This document shows positions 1 through 11,117 of a stretch of DNA of 64,000 nucleotides, piece after piece. The DNA is from Glebionis coronaria (Eukaryota > Streptophyta > Magnoliopsida > Asterales > Asteraceae). The position numbers and the translations under genes are program-made. A model generated the notes under the pieces. That model did not search any database, was not told the origin of the DNA, and saw nothing but the letters and a program-made list of their open reading frames with translations. The stretch lies in assembly GCA_025667525.1 (NCBI GenBank), contig CM046875.1, positions 203,790,271 to 203,854,270 on the forward strand, read 5' to 3'. Every line of letters begins with the position of its first letter. The stretch's first letter is position 1.

Positions 1-374
1 TTAATCTTTTGACTTTAACGACTTTGTCTCGGGATTTCTACTCTCGTCTTGTGATTTCTTCAATAAATAAGACTTGAGTTCTTCGGCTTTTAGTAAACTT
101 CCGTCTTTTGACTTTTTCTTCGATAAATCTTCAGAATTGATCTTGGACTTCCGTTCTTTTTGCACTCTTGATTTCTTGACTTCGTCTTTCGTCTTTTTCT
201 TCGATAAAAGCCCGTGAATGCCCGTGTTTTGTCCCCTTTCCACATTTTCGTCCTAAATCACAACAAAAACACAAACCACGCATAATTCCAACATTTACGA
301 CATAAAATACACGTTTTGGCTCGGTTATTATTGTAGTTAAATGGTAAAAAGGATGGGTGTTTACACACCTATCA
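1..374 (-). repeat. Element A 3' LTR, cut by the window edge
   Basis: This is the start of the 3' LTR of a minus-strand Ty3 element. It matches 7479-7852 almost base for base (about seven differences by eye). Read on the minus strand the LTR opens with TGATAGGTGTGTAAACAC at 374 and is preceded by a purine-rich tract, as expected for a 3' LTR. The remainder and the 3' target duplication lie outside the window. An 80-codon Lys/Ser-rich frame (1-243) falls inside it and also occurs in the other LTR. Confidence 0.9.
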
Positions 375-389
375 AATCCCCTACACTTG
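375..389 (-). other. Element A polypurine tract
   Basis: The minus strand reads CAAGTGTAGGGGATT directly before the LTR start TGATAG. Position and composition fit the plus-strand primer site of an LTR retrotransposon. The same sequence stands in the same place in element E (57255-57269), which supports the assignment. Confidence 0.8.
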
Positions 390-2408
390 ACCATTGCAAT
401 GTCCTCATGCAATGCATTAGTTACAAAGCAAGATTACATTTTCCATCACAATCAATCCACATTGGCCTTTATTAAAGAGACAGAAACTTATAAACATTCA
501 AAGTAAAGAAATCAAAAACATACCTTAGGGTTTTGAAAATGCCACGAGTGATCATCATCCTCAAGTTTTCACTTTCTCCAAACCAAGCTTAAAAACGAGA
601 TCATTGTTATTATAAGTTAGCAAACTAACACGAACTCATGTGGGCCAATTATTTACTTAGACTCCCTTATTCCTAGGTGTATCTCTTATATTTTATTGTT
701 GTCTTAAATGATCACGAGGGTGCATTGTTGACTTATTTCGATAGTTTATTAGGCTGAAAATAAAGTGGGACAATTTAATCAATAGTTAGCTAAAGGACCA
801 AATCTTTTAAAACTGCTTCTCGGGACCTCATAAAGTTCATATCTTGGCATAACTCGCTTCCCGATTTGAGACCTTTCTCGGACCGATATTTGGCAGCGAC
901 TTCATACTTCAAATCTTGAGAGACGTTCATGAAATAATGGCCTTCTCTTCATAATAGGAATTTCTTCACTTGAAGTTTAGAGAGATTCTTCATACTTGGA
1001 CCACGACTTCTTCATTTTTCTTCAATCTTTATTTGGGATTTTTATATACAACGATCCTCCTCCTTTTTGGACTTGGATATATTTTTCCTCATACCTTGCT
1101 AGGGTCTTTTCGGATAGATTTCTCCATGATCTTTACGGGAGTATTTGCTGTTCGTCGTGTGTCTCGATCCTTCATATTAATCTTTGATAAATGATTCTTC
1201 ACATCACTTTGGATCTTTAGCAACAAAATGTAGCCTTCATGCCTTGTTAGGACCTTTTTGGACTCGCCAATCTTCGCATCCCGCTTCAATAAGTTATGCC
1301 TTGGCTATGAACTCTAATCATTACCGAGCAACATTTAAACGATCTTGCGCTAGAAGCTAAGTAACTTTTCAAATCGTACAACCTTATTTATTGCAGATAA
1401 ATTTATTAGCAAGCGATGGGAGAATAGGTTTATAATTAACTAACATAAATTCACGAAAGAATAGCAAACTTATAATTGACTCTATCATCTCTCGTTCTCC
1501 ATAGTTTAAAATCTCAAGGAATGAGACTCGTGGATGCTTAGCCTATTAAATGAAAGTTTTGGGTTTTCGAGTCGTCTATAGGATCTTGCATCTTCTTAGA
1601 CTCTTTCAAGTTTAGAAAACGCATTTTAAAGTTCCCTTTATAAACAACTCTCTAGGATGAATTATAGGAACTTGCGAAAAGTTCTTGTTCTTAACCCCGT
1701 GAGAGTTAAGACTTTCGCGTTTTATAGCTCCCTATATAAAAGCCTAGCAAAACTTGACTTAAACACGTTAAGGATACTAGCTAGAGTAAAATTAGATAAG
1801 TAAACTCGGGTTGAGTCAAAAGATTCACAACGTTTAAAAATTAAAACCACTTAATTAAAATTTATTCTAGCAAAGAAGGAAAAATAACTATACAAAGGTA
1901 AAACTAATAGGCCAAAATAGATCAAAAATTTTGAAAAATGTCGAAAAATTGATTTTTCGGTTAAAATGAGGACAAATACAAGGAAAAGACCACTTAACTT
2001 CGATAGAAGTCCCCCTACACTTAATATAAACATTGTCCTCAATGTTTAAGCATGTGGGAGTAAACTCCCCTACACTTAGGACATTGTGCACGTTGTTTAA
2101 ATCTCGCTAAGGAAAAGACAACTAACGAGATTCCTATTTTAATATTGAGAAAATATAAAATAGTGAATCGAAAAGAGTTTAGGATAGAACCGGGAAGATG
2201 GAAACAACAGAATCATGGGTCGTCAAAAATCATCAAGAGTGGATCATTGAGCGCTCGAATCCCTAAATAGAAGAAGAGAGGAAATAGCAAACACCAACGG
2301 GTCTCCCCTACACTTAGGATAAAGAAAGCTAAAAGATAGATACATGGGTTGCCTCCCAAGAAGCGCTTGATTTTTGATTACCGAGTCGTGAGCCTGACTC
2401 GACCTTGA
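390..2408 (-). other. Element A 3' untranslated region
   Basis: About 2 kb without a credible gene lie between the protease frame and the polypurine tract; short frames here are chance. Several pieces recur in element E: a block near 1487-1545 resembles 53501-53560, one near 1776-1830 resembles 53590-53650, and 545-620 resembles 57515-57575. That shows A and E are one family and that RT, RNase H and integrase, normally found here, are absent. The minus strand near 2345-2372 has GGGAGGCAACCC, a phrase I associate with the region behind pol in Athila-type elements. Confidence 0.7.
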
Positions 2409-4151
2409 TTAGCATAGGAAGAAGCATGAAACATATCCACCGGGATCAAAGACATAGTTTTCGTCCATCAAATAGCACAAGCTTAAGGCGAACAAGGCAA
2501 GCCAAAGAAGAATAGGCAAGGTTCCCTTAAGCAAAGATGGAGCACGGTGGAAGCAAGGATGAAGAGGTGCAAGCATATTTCCATAAGTTCCAAATATTTT
2601 TCCTTTTATTTCATCAGATGGATACTGAGATAGCTGAAGAATATCGATACCGGGGTCGAACACCTTTTCCTTTAGGGGAAAAAAGCACTCAGGCTCAGCA
2701 GAATTTGAAGATGATCCGCGAAGAAGATGCACAACCTCGTCCTCAGAAGGTGGACAAAGAGGTGTCAAAACATACGTGTTGCGGATGTTGGTGTCGTCCG
2801 GTTGCTTCTCCTTTGAAAGAATTTTCTTCAAATCCGTAGAAGGATCAAGACCATAATCATCGAAGTCTAAAGGAGGAGCATCACTCTCATGAGGGAAGTA
2901 TGTATTGAGAAAAGTAGAGAAGTCTTCCTCAAATGAGTAATCATCTAAAGTAGGATTAAGCATGAATGGCGGAGGATCTTCATCATGAGAAGAATCACTT
3001 GAAAGAGTATCGGCCTCATCAAAATCATCATAAATGGGCATGTCGGGATACTCGGAAGTAAAATCATCATAATCATCCGTATCTGAGCAAGAATCATCCT
3101 CATAAGCATCAAAGATTGGTGGAGAATCATATATGGGTGAAGGTTCCAAATTTGATAGAGAATCATCCACATCATCTTGAAAAAGTGGATTATCATTGCA
3201 AGACTCGAATAGAGGATTGTTGTAGACGACAAAATCATCAAGAACATTAATCATATTCGCTGATTCTCGTCCTCCAAAGGATTTGCTTGTAAGCTTCCCC
3301 ATTGTAAACACATGTTGTTCATTCCCGACCCTTAAAATTAATTCACCTTCGGCAACATCAACTAGAGCTCTTCCGGTTCTCAAGAATGGCCGACCAAGTA
3401 TTAAAGGAGTACGAGGGTCCATTTCATAATCAAAAACAACAAAGTCGATCGGAAAAGTGAAGGTGCCAACTTTAATGAACACATCTTCGGCAATACCAAC
3501 GGGATAAGCGAGAGTGCGATTTGCAAGCTCAAGAGTCATCTTTGTTGGAGTAAGGTCGGGTAATGATAGTCCTTTCCAAACACTTCAAGGTATCAGATTT
3601 ATATTGGCCCCGAGATCAGCTATGGCAGTAAATTCTTCGGTTTTGTTAAACATGCAAGGCAACACAAAACGACCGGGAACTCCAAGTTTTTCCGGAAGTT
3701 CTTTAAGAATAACTGCAGAACAGTTTTCATTTAAGCGTGTGTTGGCGAGCTCAACCATCTTCTCCTTCTTATTAAGCAATTCCTTGAATGCTTTGACAAA
3801 TTTCGGTATGTGGACAAGTGCTTCAACAAGGCTAATGTTGAAATTCATTTGAGAGATCATCTTCAAATAATTGGACACTTGAGTGTCATCCTTAGTGAGC
3901 AAGTTAGGCTTGTCCAAGCGAGAAGGATATGGGATGTTGGGTTTATAGGTAGAAGGTGGGGTTGGTGAAGGTTGAGATGTTGAAGGGTTCTTCTTGGGGA
4001 CATCGTCATGACGAGGCGGAGACGGTAATGGTGTACTAATACTAGGTGTGGGAGGAGTAGGGATAAATGATGGTGGAGGAGGTGTAGATGACGGGGGCGG
4101 GATAGGTGGTCCTACTATGGTAACTCCACTACGGGTAGTAATAGCACTCAC
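2409..4151 (-). pseudogene. Element A protease with acidic C-terminal extension
   Basis: Broken aspartic protease part of an Athila-like gag-pro gene. The frame 4151-3585 starts with a Pro/Ser-rich linker and reaches the active-site motif DLGANINLIP. An in-frame TGA at 3585-3587 then interrupts it, and the same frame resumes at 3584 into 3539-2409, which has the protease C-terminal half (LILGRPFLRTGRALVDV). Where RT would normally follow there is instead a strongly acidic Asp/Glu/Ser/Pro stretch (about residues 110-230 of the 376-residue part). Near the end is a hydrophobic run (PILLWLALFALSLCYL) that looks like one membrane segment. There is no RT, RNase H or integrase. The acidic and hydrophobic parts match no domain I know; they could be a degenerate or replaced pol. 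Confidence 0.75.
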
Positions 4152-4752
4152 ATTCGCTCGCGGATTGGTAGAGAACTCGAAGAAGAGGGTTGAGTGGTGG
4201 GAAAGAAACTAGCCAGCATATTCTTCAAATCATTCGTTTGATTGCTAAAGGAGGATTGAATATTATCTCGAAGCTCGGATCTAATGTCATTCCCTTGCTT
4301 GGTGATATCTCCTTTCAAATTGATAATTTGGCTCTGTAGATTCTTGATTTGCTCTCCTTGGGTTCTCATTAAGGCTTCAACATCTTGATTGATGGGTGGG
4401 GCTTGTTGAGCGGGTGGGTGATAAGGATTAGAAGCTCTAGGTGGGATTTGGTTGCTTCTATTGTAATTGTTGTTGGGGTTTTGGTAAAACCGGGTGAAAG
4501 GTAGTTGTTGGACCGGTAACTCAGCAAATTTCTATCCCCTTGAGGTCGGGATTGGTAATTTTCCGGTGAATAATTACCATAAGCCGCATACACGTTTTCC
4601 GGATTTCCTTGAGTAGAAGGACAATCAGTGTATGAGTGAGGACCGCCGCATGTTTCACAAGGATTGGCTACTGCTTTAACTTGTTGTTGGTTTGTAGCGA
4701 GAAGCAAGATATTTTTGTTCATTTCGACCATCATGCGGGTGAATTCGGTCAT
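4148..4752 (-). pseudogene. Element A gag C-terminal part with zinc knuckle
   Basis: Nucleocapsid region of the same gag. A knuckle CETCGGPHSYTDC (CX2CX3HX4C) lies near the start and is followed by an Asn/Gln/Pro-rich stretch, typical of Athila-like gag. The frame shifts by one base near 4490-4520: the sequence before it reads in the 4752 frame, after it in the frame of 4369-4148 (MRTQGEQIKNLQ, coiled-coil-like). It shifts again near 4155-4175 into the protease frame. This region is therefore not translatable as one protein without frameshifting. It is contiguous with the upstream gag across a single stop at 4819-4821. Confidence 0.75.
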
Positions 4753-4818
4753 ATCGGGGTTTGCTGAAGTAGAAGAAACATTGACTCTCGGGTTGTTCCT
4801 TGAAGAAGCGGAGGAATC

Positions 4819-5574
4819 TCAGTTTTTATGATGAGTAGTCATGTTCTCAATAATCTCTCTACACTCCTCGGGTCTCCTTTTCATAAATGTGCCACCGGCG
4901 GCTGCATTAATCGTATCACGATCACGAAAAGTCAAACCGTTGTAGAAAGTATCAATTAAGGTCACAGGGAGCATGTTGTGGTTTGGACAACGATCGATCA
5001 AAACATTATATCTTTCCCAAGCATCAAAAAGAGATTCATCGGGTTCTTGCATGAAACCGCTGATTTGATTGCGAAGGCTCGTGACCATGGATGGTGGAAA
5101 GTAGCGCGACAAAAAGCGTTGAGTCATGTCATCCCAAGTATGAATGGAACTCTTCGGGAGACGATCAAACCATTTCTCGGCGTGATGTGATAAAGTATGT
5201 GGAAAGAGTTGTAGGCGAAGGACATCCATTGTGGCACCGGGCAACTTCATGCTTTGAGTTATTGTAATGAATTTGTCGAGGTATTTGTTGGCATCATCAT
5301 CAGGCATTCCTCGAAAAGGATTAGTTTGCACTTGCTGAATCATGTGGTTCTTCAACGAAAACTCCGGAGCCGTGATTTGCATCGGCGCAATCGGTCCTCC
5401 TCGTCCAAACATTGTTGGTTGACAAAGCTCCTCCATTGTCCGAAGATCGGGTTGTGGAAGAACATTGTTGTTGTTATTATTGAGGTGCGGTGGATTATTG
5501 TGGTTGTTCACACCTGCCATATCTAAATCTTCTCGAGTCTCGGGCTCTTGATAAGTAGAAGATCTAGTACGCAT
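4819..5574 (-). pseudogene. Element A gag capsid domain
   Basis: Capsid-like part of a Ty3 gag (Retrotrans_gag type), which would assemble the particle that packages element RNA. I take the ATG at 5574 (MRTRSSTYQEPETRED) over the one at 5610 because family members usually start close to it. After an Asn-rich tract comes the conserved core (FPHTLSHHAEKWFDRLP, then FLSRYFPPSMV and DAWERYNVLIDRCP). It stops at TGA 4819-4821 after HHKN, where relatives typically continue with Trp; the downstream sequence stays in frame, so this is one nonsense change (TGG to TGA is the likely route). Confidence 0.85.
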
Positions 5575-5820
5575 ACACCTACAAAGGCAAAAGAAAACAA
5601 TACCAAACACAAAGAGAATATATATACACTATAAAGAAAATAAAATCCTTTTTTTTCTTGGATTTTTGAAAATTTTTAATTTTTATGGATTTTTTTTAAC
5701 AATTTTTAATTTTTTTTTTGGATTTTTGAAATTTTTTAAGCAAGAAAATAACGCTCACGAATGAACGGATCCCAAAAAGCAACGCGTCTCTCACAGAAAA
5801 CCGTTAATATTTACGAAAAG
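5575..5820 (-). other. Element A leader
   Basis: Short untranslated leader between the primer site and the gag ATG. It contains long T-rich and A-rich runs (about 5650-5745) and no gene. Confidence 0.6.
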
Positions 5821-5837
5821 AGCCGGCAGCGGTGCCA
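5821..5837 (-). other. Element A primer-binding site
   Basis: The minus strand reads TGGCACCGCTGCCGGCT two bases after the end of the 5' LTR. It resembles the TGGCGCCGTTGCCGG-type primer sites of plant Ty3 elements with two changes. I cannot name the priming tRNA with certainty. Confidence 0.75.
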
Positions 5838-5839
5838 TT

Positions 5840-7852
5840 TGATAACTAGATTTTACTTAGTTAAAAAGTTCTTTGTCGTATGTCTAATCGAATTGATCCT
5901 GGCTAACTATGCGACTCAGTCGTTCTTTGGTGAAACAAAAGTTTTGTCGTTGTAGTATATTAAAAAGTGCAGAACTTTAAAGTAAATTGGCGGTTAATTA
6001 AAATCTAACTCTAATTTAAAATAAATGACAAGAATTTAAAAGCGAGACGAGAAATTAAAAGGCACTAAAAGTAAATAACGCAAACTTAAAACTATCTAAG
6101 GCAAACTTAAAACGCAACTAAAACTTAAACTAAGGCAAGGCTAAAATAAATCTAAGGCAAGTAATCTTAAAGTGCAACTAAGTAAAAAGGCGGGAAAATT
6201 AAAGCTTGAAAATTAAAAATTAAAAACAGAAACTAAAAGGAACCTGAAAACATCTCATCCGGAATAAACCTTCGTTCGGAATAATCATTCGTTCGAAATG
6301 TCACCTTCGTTCGAAATAAATGTTCTTCACTCGGAATATTTACCAAAACCTTGATTCGGAATAAAATGTTCAACCGGAATAAAACCTTGATCCGGAATAA
6401 ATTCTTTATTCGGAATATGTCACTTATCCGGAATAAATCCTTCACTCGGAATAATCCTTGATCCGGAATGATACACTTGGTTCGGAATATGAAGCTTGGT
6501 TCGGAATGATCTTGTTGACCCGGAATAAAATCTTGATTCGGAATATGTTCCGAATGAACTCAAACTCCTTGATTCGGAAAATGTTCCGAATGAACAAACC
6601 CTTGATCCAGAAGAAATTGATTCGGAATATATCACAACAAAACCTTTATTCGGAATGTTCCGAATGAACAGCTGATCCGGAATGTCTTCTTGATTCGGAA
6701 CTTCCACTGATCCGGAATGTTCCGAATGAGCACCCTTTACTCGGAATAATTGTTGATCCGAAATAACAACCCTTCGTTCGGAATGTTCCGAATAAGTCTT
6801 TTGATCCAGAATATTAAATATTCAGAATAAACGACTTAATTTAGAACAGATTCTTCACTCGGAATATTTGCTTGATTCGGAACTTTTCACAACAACTCTT
6901 TGATTCGGAATACCTGCTTGAATTCCTTGATTCGGAATGAAAGGCTTTGATCCGGAGTACCCTGGAAAATACAGTAACGAAGAGCACGGACAAAGAATAA
7001 CACGAATCTAGACAAAACTTAATCAAATCAACCAAAAGATTAAATCAAACTAATCAATAAACATCTACTAATCATAAACAAACAATCCAAAACAATCAAA
7101 CTAACAAATATAACCAAAATAATCAAAACCCACTTTAATCAATTTAATAAAAACTCAAAAACATAAACATGAACATAAACATAAAGATTAAAGATTAAAG
7201 AAAGGTAGATAGGAGATCAAACAATAAAAGTAAAGATTTACAATAATTAAAAGGAAACTTACTTGAAATTAAAGGTATTTAAGGTGCAAGACAATTAATT
7301 AAATGACATGTATTTAAATTTGCAAGGAAATGAAAATGGAAGAACTAGTGTCACTCTAGCCAACAAAAACTAATGAAATGAAAATGAATCCTATTTATAG
7401 GAGATTAGGGAGGTGCTTAGGAAGCTTCCTCCCCTCTTTCTTCTTTCCTTAATTGCATCATTAAGTCCTTAATCTTCTTCAATCTTTTGACTTTAACGAC
7501 TTTTTCTTGGGATTTCTACTCTCGTCTTGTGATTTCTTCAATAAATAAGACTTGAGTTCTTCGGCTTTTAGTAAACTTCCGTCTTTTGACTTTTTCTTCG
7601 ATAAATCTTCAGAATTGGTCTTGGACTTCCGTTCTTTTTGCACTCTTGATTTCTTGACTTCGTCTTTCGTCTTTTTCTTCGATAAAAGCCCGTGAATGCC
7701 CGTGTTTTCTCCCTTTTCCACATTTTCGTCCTAAATCACAACAAAAACACAAACCACGCATAATTCCGACATTTACGACATAAAATACACGTTTTGGCTC
7801 GGTTATTATTGTAGTTAAGTGGTAAAAAGGATGGGTGTTTACACACCTATCA
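5840..7852 (-). repeat. Element A 5' LTR
   Basis: A 2.0-kb LTR bounded on the minus strand by TGATAGG at 7852 and TTATCA at 5840, next to the primer site. Its first 374 bp match the partial 3' LTR at 1-374. It contains a Lys-rich 80-codon frame (7479-7721) in low-complexity CTTTTTCTTCGA-type sequence and a large minisatellite (6240-6965). On its outer side it joins element B pol directly, so A was inserted into B; the adjacent five bases are TTCTC and the partner duplication is off-window. Confidence 0.88.
6240..6965. repeat. TTCGGAA/TTCCGAA minisatellite inside the element A LTR
   Basis: About 30 degenerate copies of a 20-27 bp unit built on TTGATTCGGAATA. Many copies pair TTCGGAA with TTCCGAA two bases apart (for example around 6545-6560, 6655-6665, 6715-6728, 6777-6792), giving perfect short palindromes. 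No protein is credible here, although short frames cross it. Confidence 0.85.
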
Positions 7853-8990
7853 TTCTCCCTATCAGTCATTAGCACCACGCTGATCGCTCCATGTGTAGCT
7901 AACAAGTACATTATCAGCTCTTCTTTTGGGCGTGGTGCGACCAACATAGGGAGCGACGCTAAATGTGCTTTTAGTTCCTCGAAGTCTTTTTCAGATTCCT
8001 TTGTCCAATTGAAATCTCCCTTTTTTATATACTTCTTGAGGGTTTTAAATAAAGGGAGTGATTTCTCTGCGGATTTGGACAAGAACCTGTTCCACCCTGC
8101 TAGCTTCTCGTTTAACGATTGCACTTCCTTTTTTGTCTTTGGGATTTGAAACTATATTACTGCCTTTGTCTTCTCTGGGCAAGGTTTGATACCATTGGGA
8201 TCAATCATGTAGCCTAGGAACATGCCTTCAGTCGCCCCAAAAGTGTACTTTTTTGGGTTTAACTTCATGTTTATTTTCCTAAGGGTTGAGAATGTTTCCT
8301 CTATATCCCTGATAAGCTCATCCTCTGTGTGACTTTTTATCACCATGTCATCAACATAGACCTCCAAATTTTGCCCAATTTGTGCTTCGAACGCTTTATC
8401 AACCAATCGCTGGTACGTGGCCCCTGCGTTCTTAAGTCCAAATGGCATTTTGGTATAGAAATACACACCTTGGCTGGTATGAAACGCTGTTTTTTATTCG
8501 TCTTGCTCTGCCATTTGTATTTGTTGATATCCCTTGTATGCGTCTATGAAACATTTAAAGGGATATCCGCATAGTGATTCCACCTTCCAGTCTATTTCTG
8601 GAAGTAGATAGCAATCTTGGCGACAAGCTTTATTAAGGTCTGTGAAGTCAGCACACATGCGCCAACTACCATCATGTTTTTTTTACTATCACTGGGTTAG
8701 CGAGCCAATCATGGTAGTAGACTTCTCGCATGATTCCTACATCCACCAGCTTCCTTACTTCCTCAAGTATTACCTTGTTGCGCTCTGGAGCTTGTCCTCT
8801 TTTCTTTTGCCTGACTGAGGGGGTATCCTTCGCGGATTTGTAGCTTATGTTCTGCTATTGACCTTGGTACTCTAGTCATGTCTTTAGGTTCCCACGCGAA
8901 GATGTCTAGTTTTTCCTTTAAGAGGTAGCACATGTATGCCTTTCCTTTGTCAGGCAGTTTCCCTCCAATCGTTATATCTTGATCCGGATA
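7853..8990 (-). pseudogene. Element B reverse transcriptase and RNase H start (Tat/Ogre-like)
   Basis: Remains of pol from a Tat-like Ty3 element. Frame 8466-8152 has FYTKMPFGLKNAGATYQRLV and the active site YVDD (in LEVYVDDMVIKS), typical of RT. Further upstream the minus strand reads recognisable RT pieces (LANPVIVKK, ADFTDLNKA, ESLCGYPFKCF, DAYKG) with frameshifts. An in-frame TAG separates 8152 from frame 8124 (QSLNEKLAGWNRFLSKS, the RT-RNase H connection). RNase H begins and is cut at 7853 by element A. The rest of pol must lie beyond the left end of the window. Confidence 0.85.
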
Positions 8991-9304
8991 TTACCGACGG
9001 ATTGCCACTTTTAGGTTTGGTGGTGAATTAACCTTGTGTTCCGTTGTAACCCGAGGGGGTTCCGTCACTGTGTGCACTCCGCGAGTGTGACGGCTGTGTT
9101 AAAGTTTGCTACGATTCCTTCTTCCACTAGGAACTTCATCATGCCATGTGCCGTAGAAGGTACCGCTCGCATTGCTAGTATGGCAGGTCGCCCGATGATT
9201 CAGTTATACTGTGATGGTGATCGTATTATTAGAAAGTTCATTGAGACCTTCGTTGAATGTTCATCGTTTCCTACTTTCACTACTAGCTTCAGTTGGCCCA
9301 ACGG

Positions 9305-9967
9305 TCACACCGTTTCTCCGCTAAATCCAATGAGCGGTGAAGTCGCAGGTACCATATGGCTCCTTATTTCTGCACTGAGTTTCAGGAAGCAGTGCTCATA
9401 CATTATTTCTGCCGATGAGCCTCCATCGACGTACATACGATGCATACTGTGTTCGCCGATATTTATTTCTATTATTAATGGGCCTTCTGCCACGTTACTT
9501 GCGCTGAGGGGTGGGAAAGAGATGTCTCTCCCTTTCGAGAATTTTTGGCTTACTTTTTGCTTTGTCCTTCGTTGCCATGTTTGTACCATGTAAACATTTG
9601 CGTTAGCAGTTTTTGGTTTTTCATCATCCGTGACTTCTTTAACAAGGTGTTTCAGCTGGCCTTCTCTCACCATATTCTCGAAATGTTTCTGTAGCTGAAT
9701 ATATTCATTCGTAGTGTGCCCCTTCTCACCATGATATTCACAATATCTGTTGCCAGTGCACCTTTCTACCGGAGTTGTCATTGGTAATGGTCTTGGGAAG
9801 TTCGCACCTTCTGATATAAGGATTTCCCTCGGAGTTAACTTAAGGGGGGTGAAACTGAAATTACTGGCTCGTCCCCCCCCCCCTTTTATTTCCTTGGTGG
9901 TCGAGATCTCCAGGCCTGCTTCGTTTACTAGATCCTTTATTAGGTGCGCCACGAGGTCTATAACCAA
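9305..9967 (-). pseudogene. Element B gag C-terminus and protease
   Basis: This frame holds the last part of gag and the start of protease of the Tat-like element. Residues about 75-95 carry CEYHGEKGHTTNE, a degenerate Cys/His knuckle. Further on, RMYVDGGSSAEIMYEHCF is the protease active site (D-G-G-S-S) seen in Tat/Ogre elements in place of DSGA. The frame ends at 9305 within protease and connects to RT only through broken sequence. It lies about 300 bp upstream (in element direction) of the RT remains. Confidence 0.8.
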
Positions 9968-11077
9968 AGGCGTTTTGTATGACCTTTGAGGCAGCTCCTT
10001 CTCCCTGTATGAAGGATATTACTCGCCGTAGTACCCCTTCAAAGGTTTCTGGGGATTTTTCATTTAGCTTTCGTATCAGATCACTGTTGCGTATACCTGC
10101 CATGAAGCAATATACTTTTAAAAAATTTTAGCATTCCTTTCTTTGAAGACATTACCTTTTGAAACGCTCTAGAAAGTCCTCCAGGTATTCGCGCTGGTTC
10201 TGCTTAATTCTTGCGAGTGATACAGCACTCCTATCATGTCTTTTCTGTTGCACATAATTTCTTTTGAATGCCCTCTGTAATACTTCGAATCCGTTTATTG
10301 TTCGTGGTGGGAGTCTGTCGAACCAGTTATGCGTGTTTCCTACGAGCGTAGAGTTGAACATATTACACCATACAGGTTCGGGCCATTGCTCAATTCCTTC
10401 TTGTGATTCGAAGACCTTCAAATGGTCTTCTGGATCTGTGGTGCCGTCATATGTTTTTACATTTGTCGGCATGAGATGCTTTATTGTGTCCGAGTAATAC
10501 TGTATATTCCTTGAGAAAGCGTTTTTTCTTGCCCTTCTCTATGGTTGCGATAAGTCTCTATCCTTCCTTTTACGCGAATAAAGAGCTCGCTTCTCCTTCT
10601 GGATTTTCTGGAGAGGAATGCCTTTGCCCTTGTTCCGTATGGTGACTGTTGGTCGATTCTGAATTTGACGAGTTATTGTCTGAAGATGGATAGCGTTCTG
10701 CGCGTCCTTTTCCTTTTACGACCTGCTGGTCCTTCATGTATTTAGTAGCGAGCGATAGCAGATCCTCTAAATTATTTGCTACATATTCCTCCATTGGCCG
10801 CGCCTCTGTAGCAATTACTTGCTCACTTCCCTCAGATGTGAAGGGTAGCTTTTGTTTATCTTTGTTGGGGAGGTTGGGCTGATCTTAGTTCTACGTCACA
10901 CTCCTCTATGACGGGTAGGGGAGTTGAGAATGGAGAGCTCGCTCCTCGAAGAGGTGGTTTCGCCGCGTCGCGACTGTTCACGTCGCTGGCTGATCCGGGG
11001 GTGTTTCCCATGGATGTGATTTGACCGTCTATTGCCATCGACCTTCGGCCACCTCCATCCGTTCCTTTTCTAGTCAT
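9861..11077 (-). pseudogene. Element B gag, fragmented
   Basis: Gag of the Tat-like element, now in at least four pieces in different frames (11077-10856, 10794-10570, 10472-10152, 10103-9861). The piece 10472-10152 is the best preserved: YDGTTDPEDHLKVF and NWFDRLPPRTI are hallmark stretches of the Retrotrans_gag domain. The piece 10103-9861 (MAGIRNSDLIRKL) continues it. The probable start is ATG 11077 (MTRKGTDGGG), 24 bases after the primer site. A C-run near 9876-9885 is one likely frameshift site. Confidence 0.8.
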
Positions 11078-11100
11078 GCTTAGAGCTTAGTGTAGGGTCC

Positions 11101-11117
11101 CACGGATGGCGTCAACT
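11101..11117 (-). other. Element B primer-binding site
   Basis: The minus strand reads TTGACGCCATCCGTGGG right after the LTR end CAACA. This is one change away from the TTGGCGCCATCCGTGGG form seen in Tat-like elements and fits the pol type found here. Confidence 0.8.

Noticed and set aside
2537..2839. Plus-strand frames over element A protease, and plus-strand shadows over gag and element C
   Set aside because: They lie opposite recognised retrotransposon genes and show no domain of their own.
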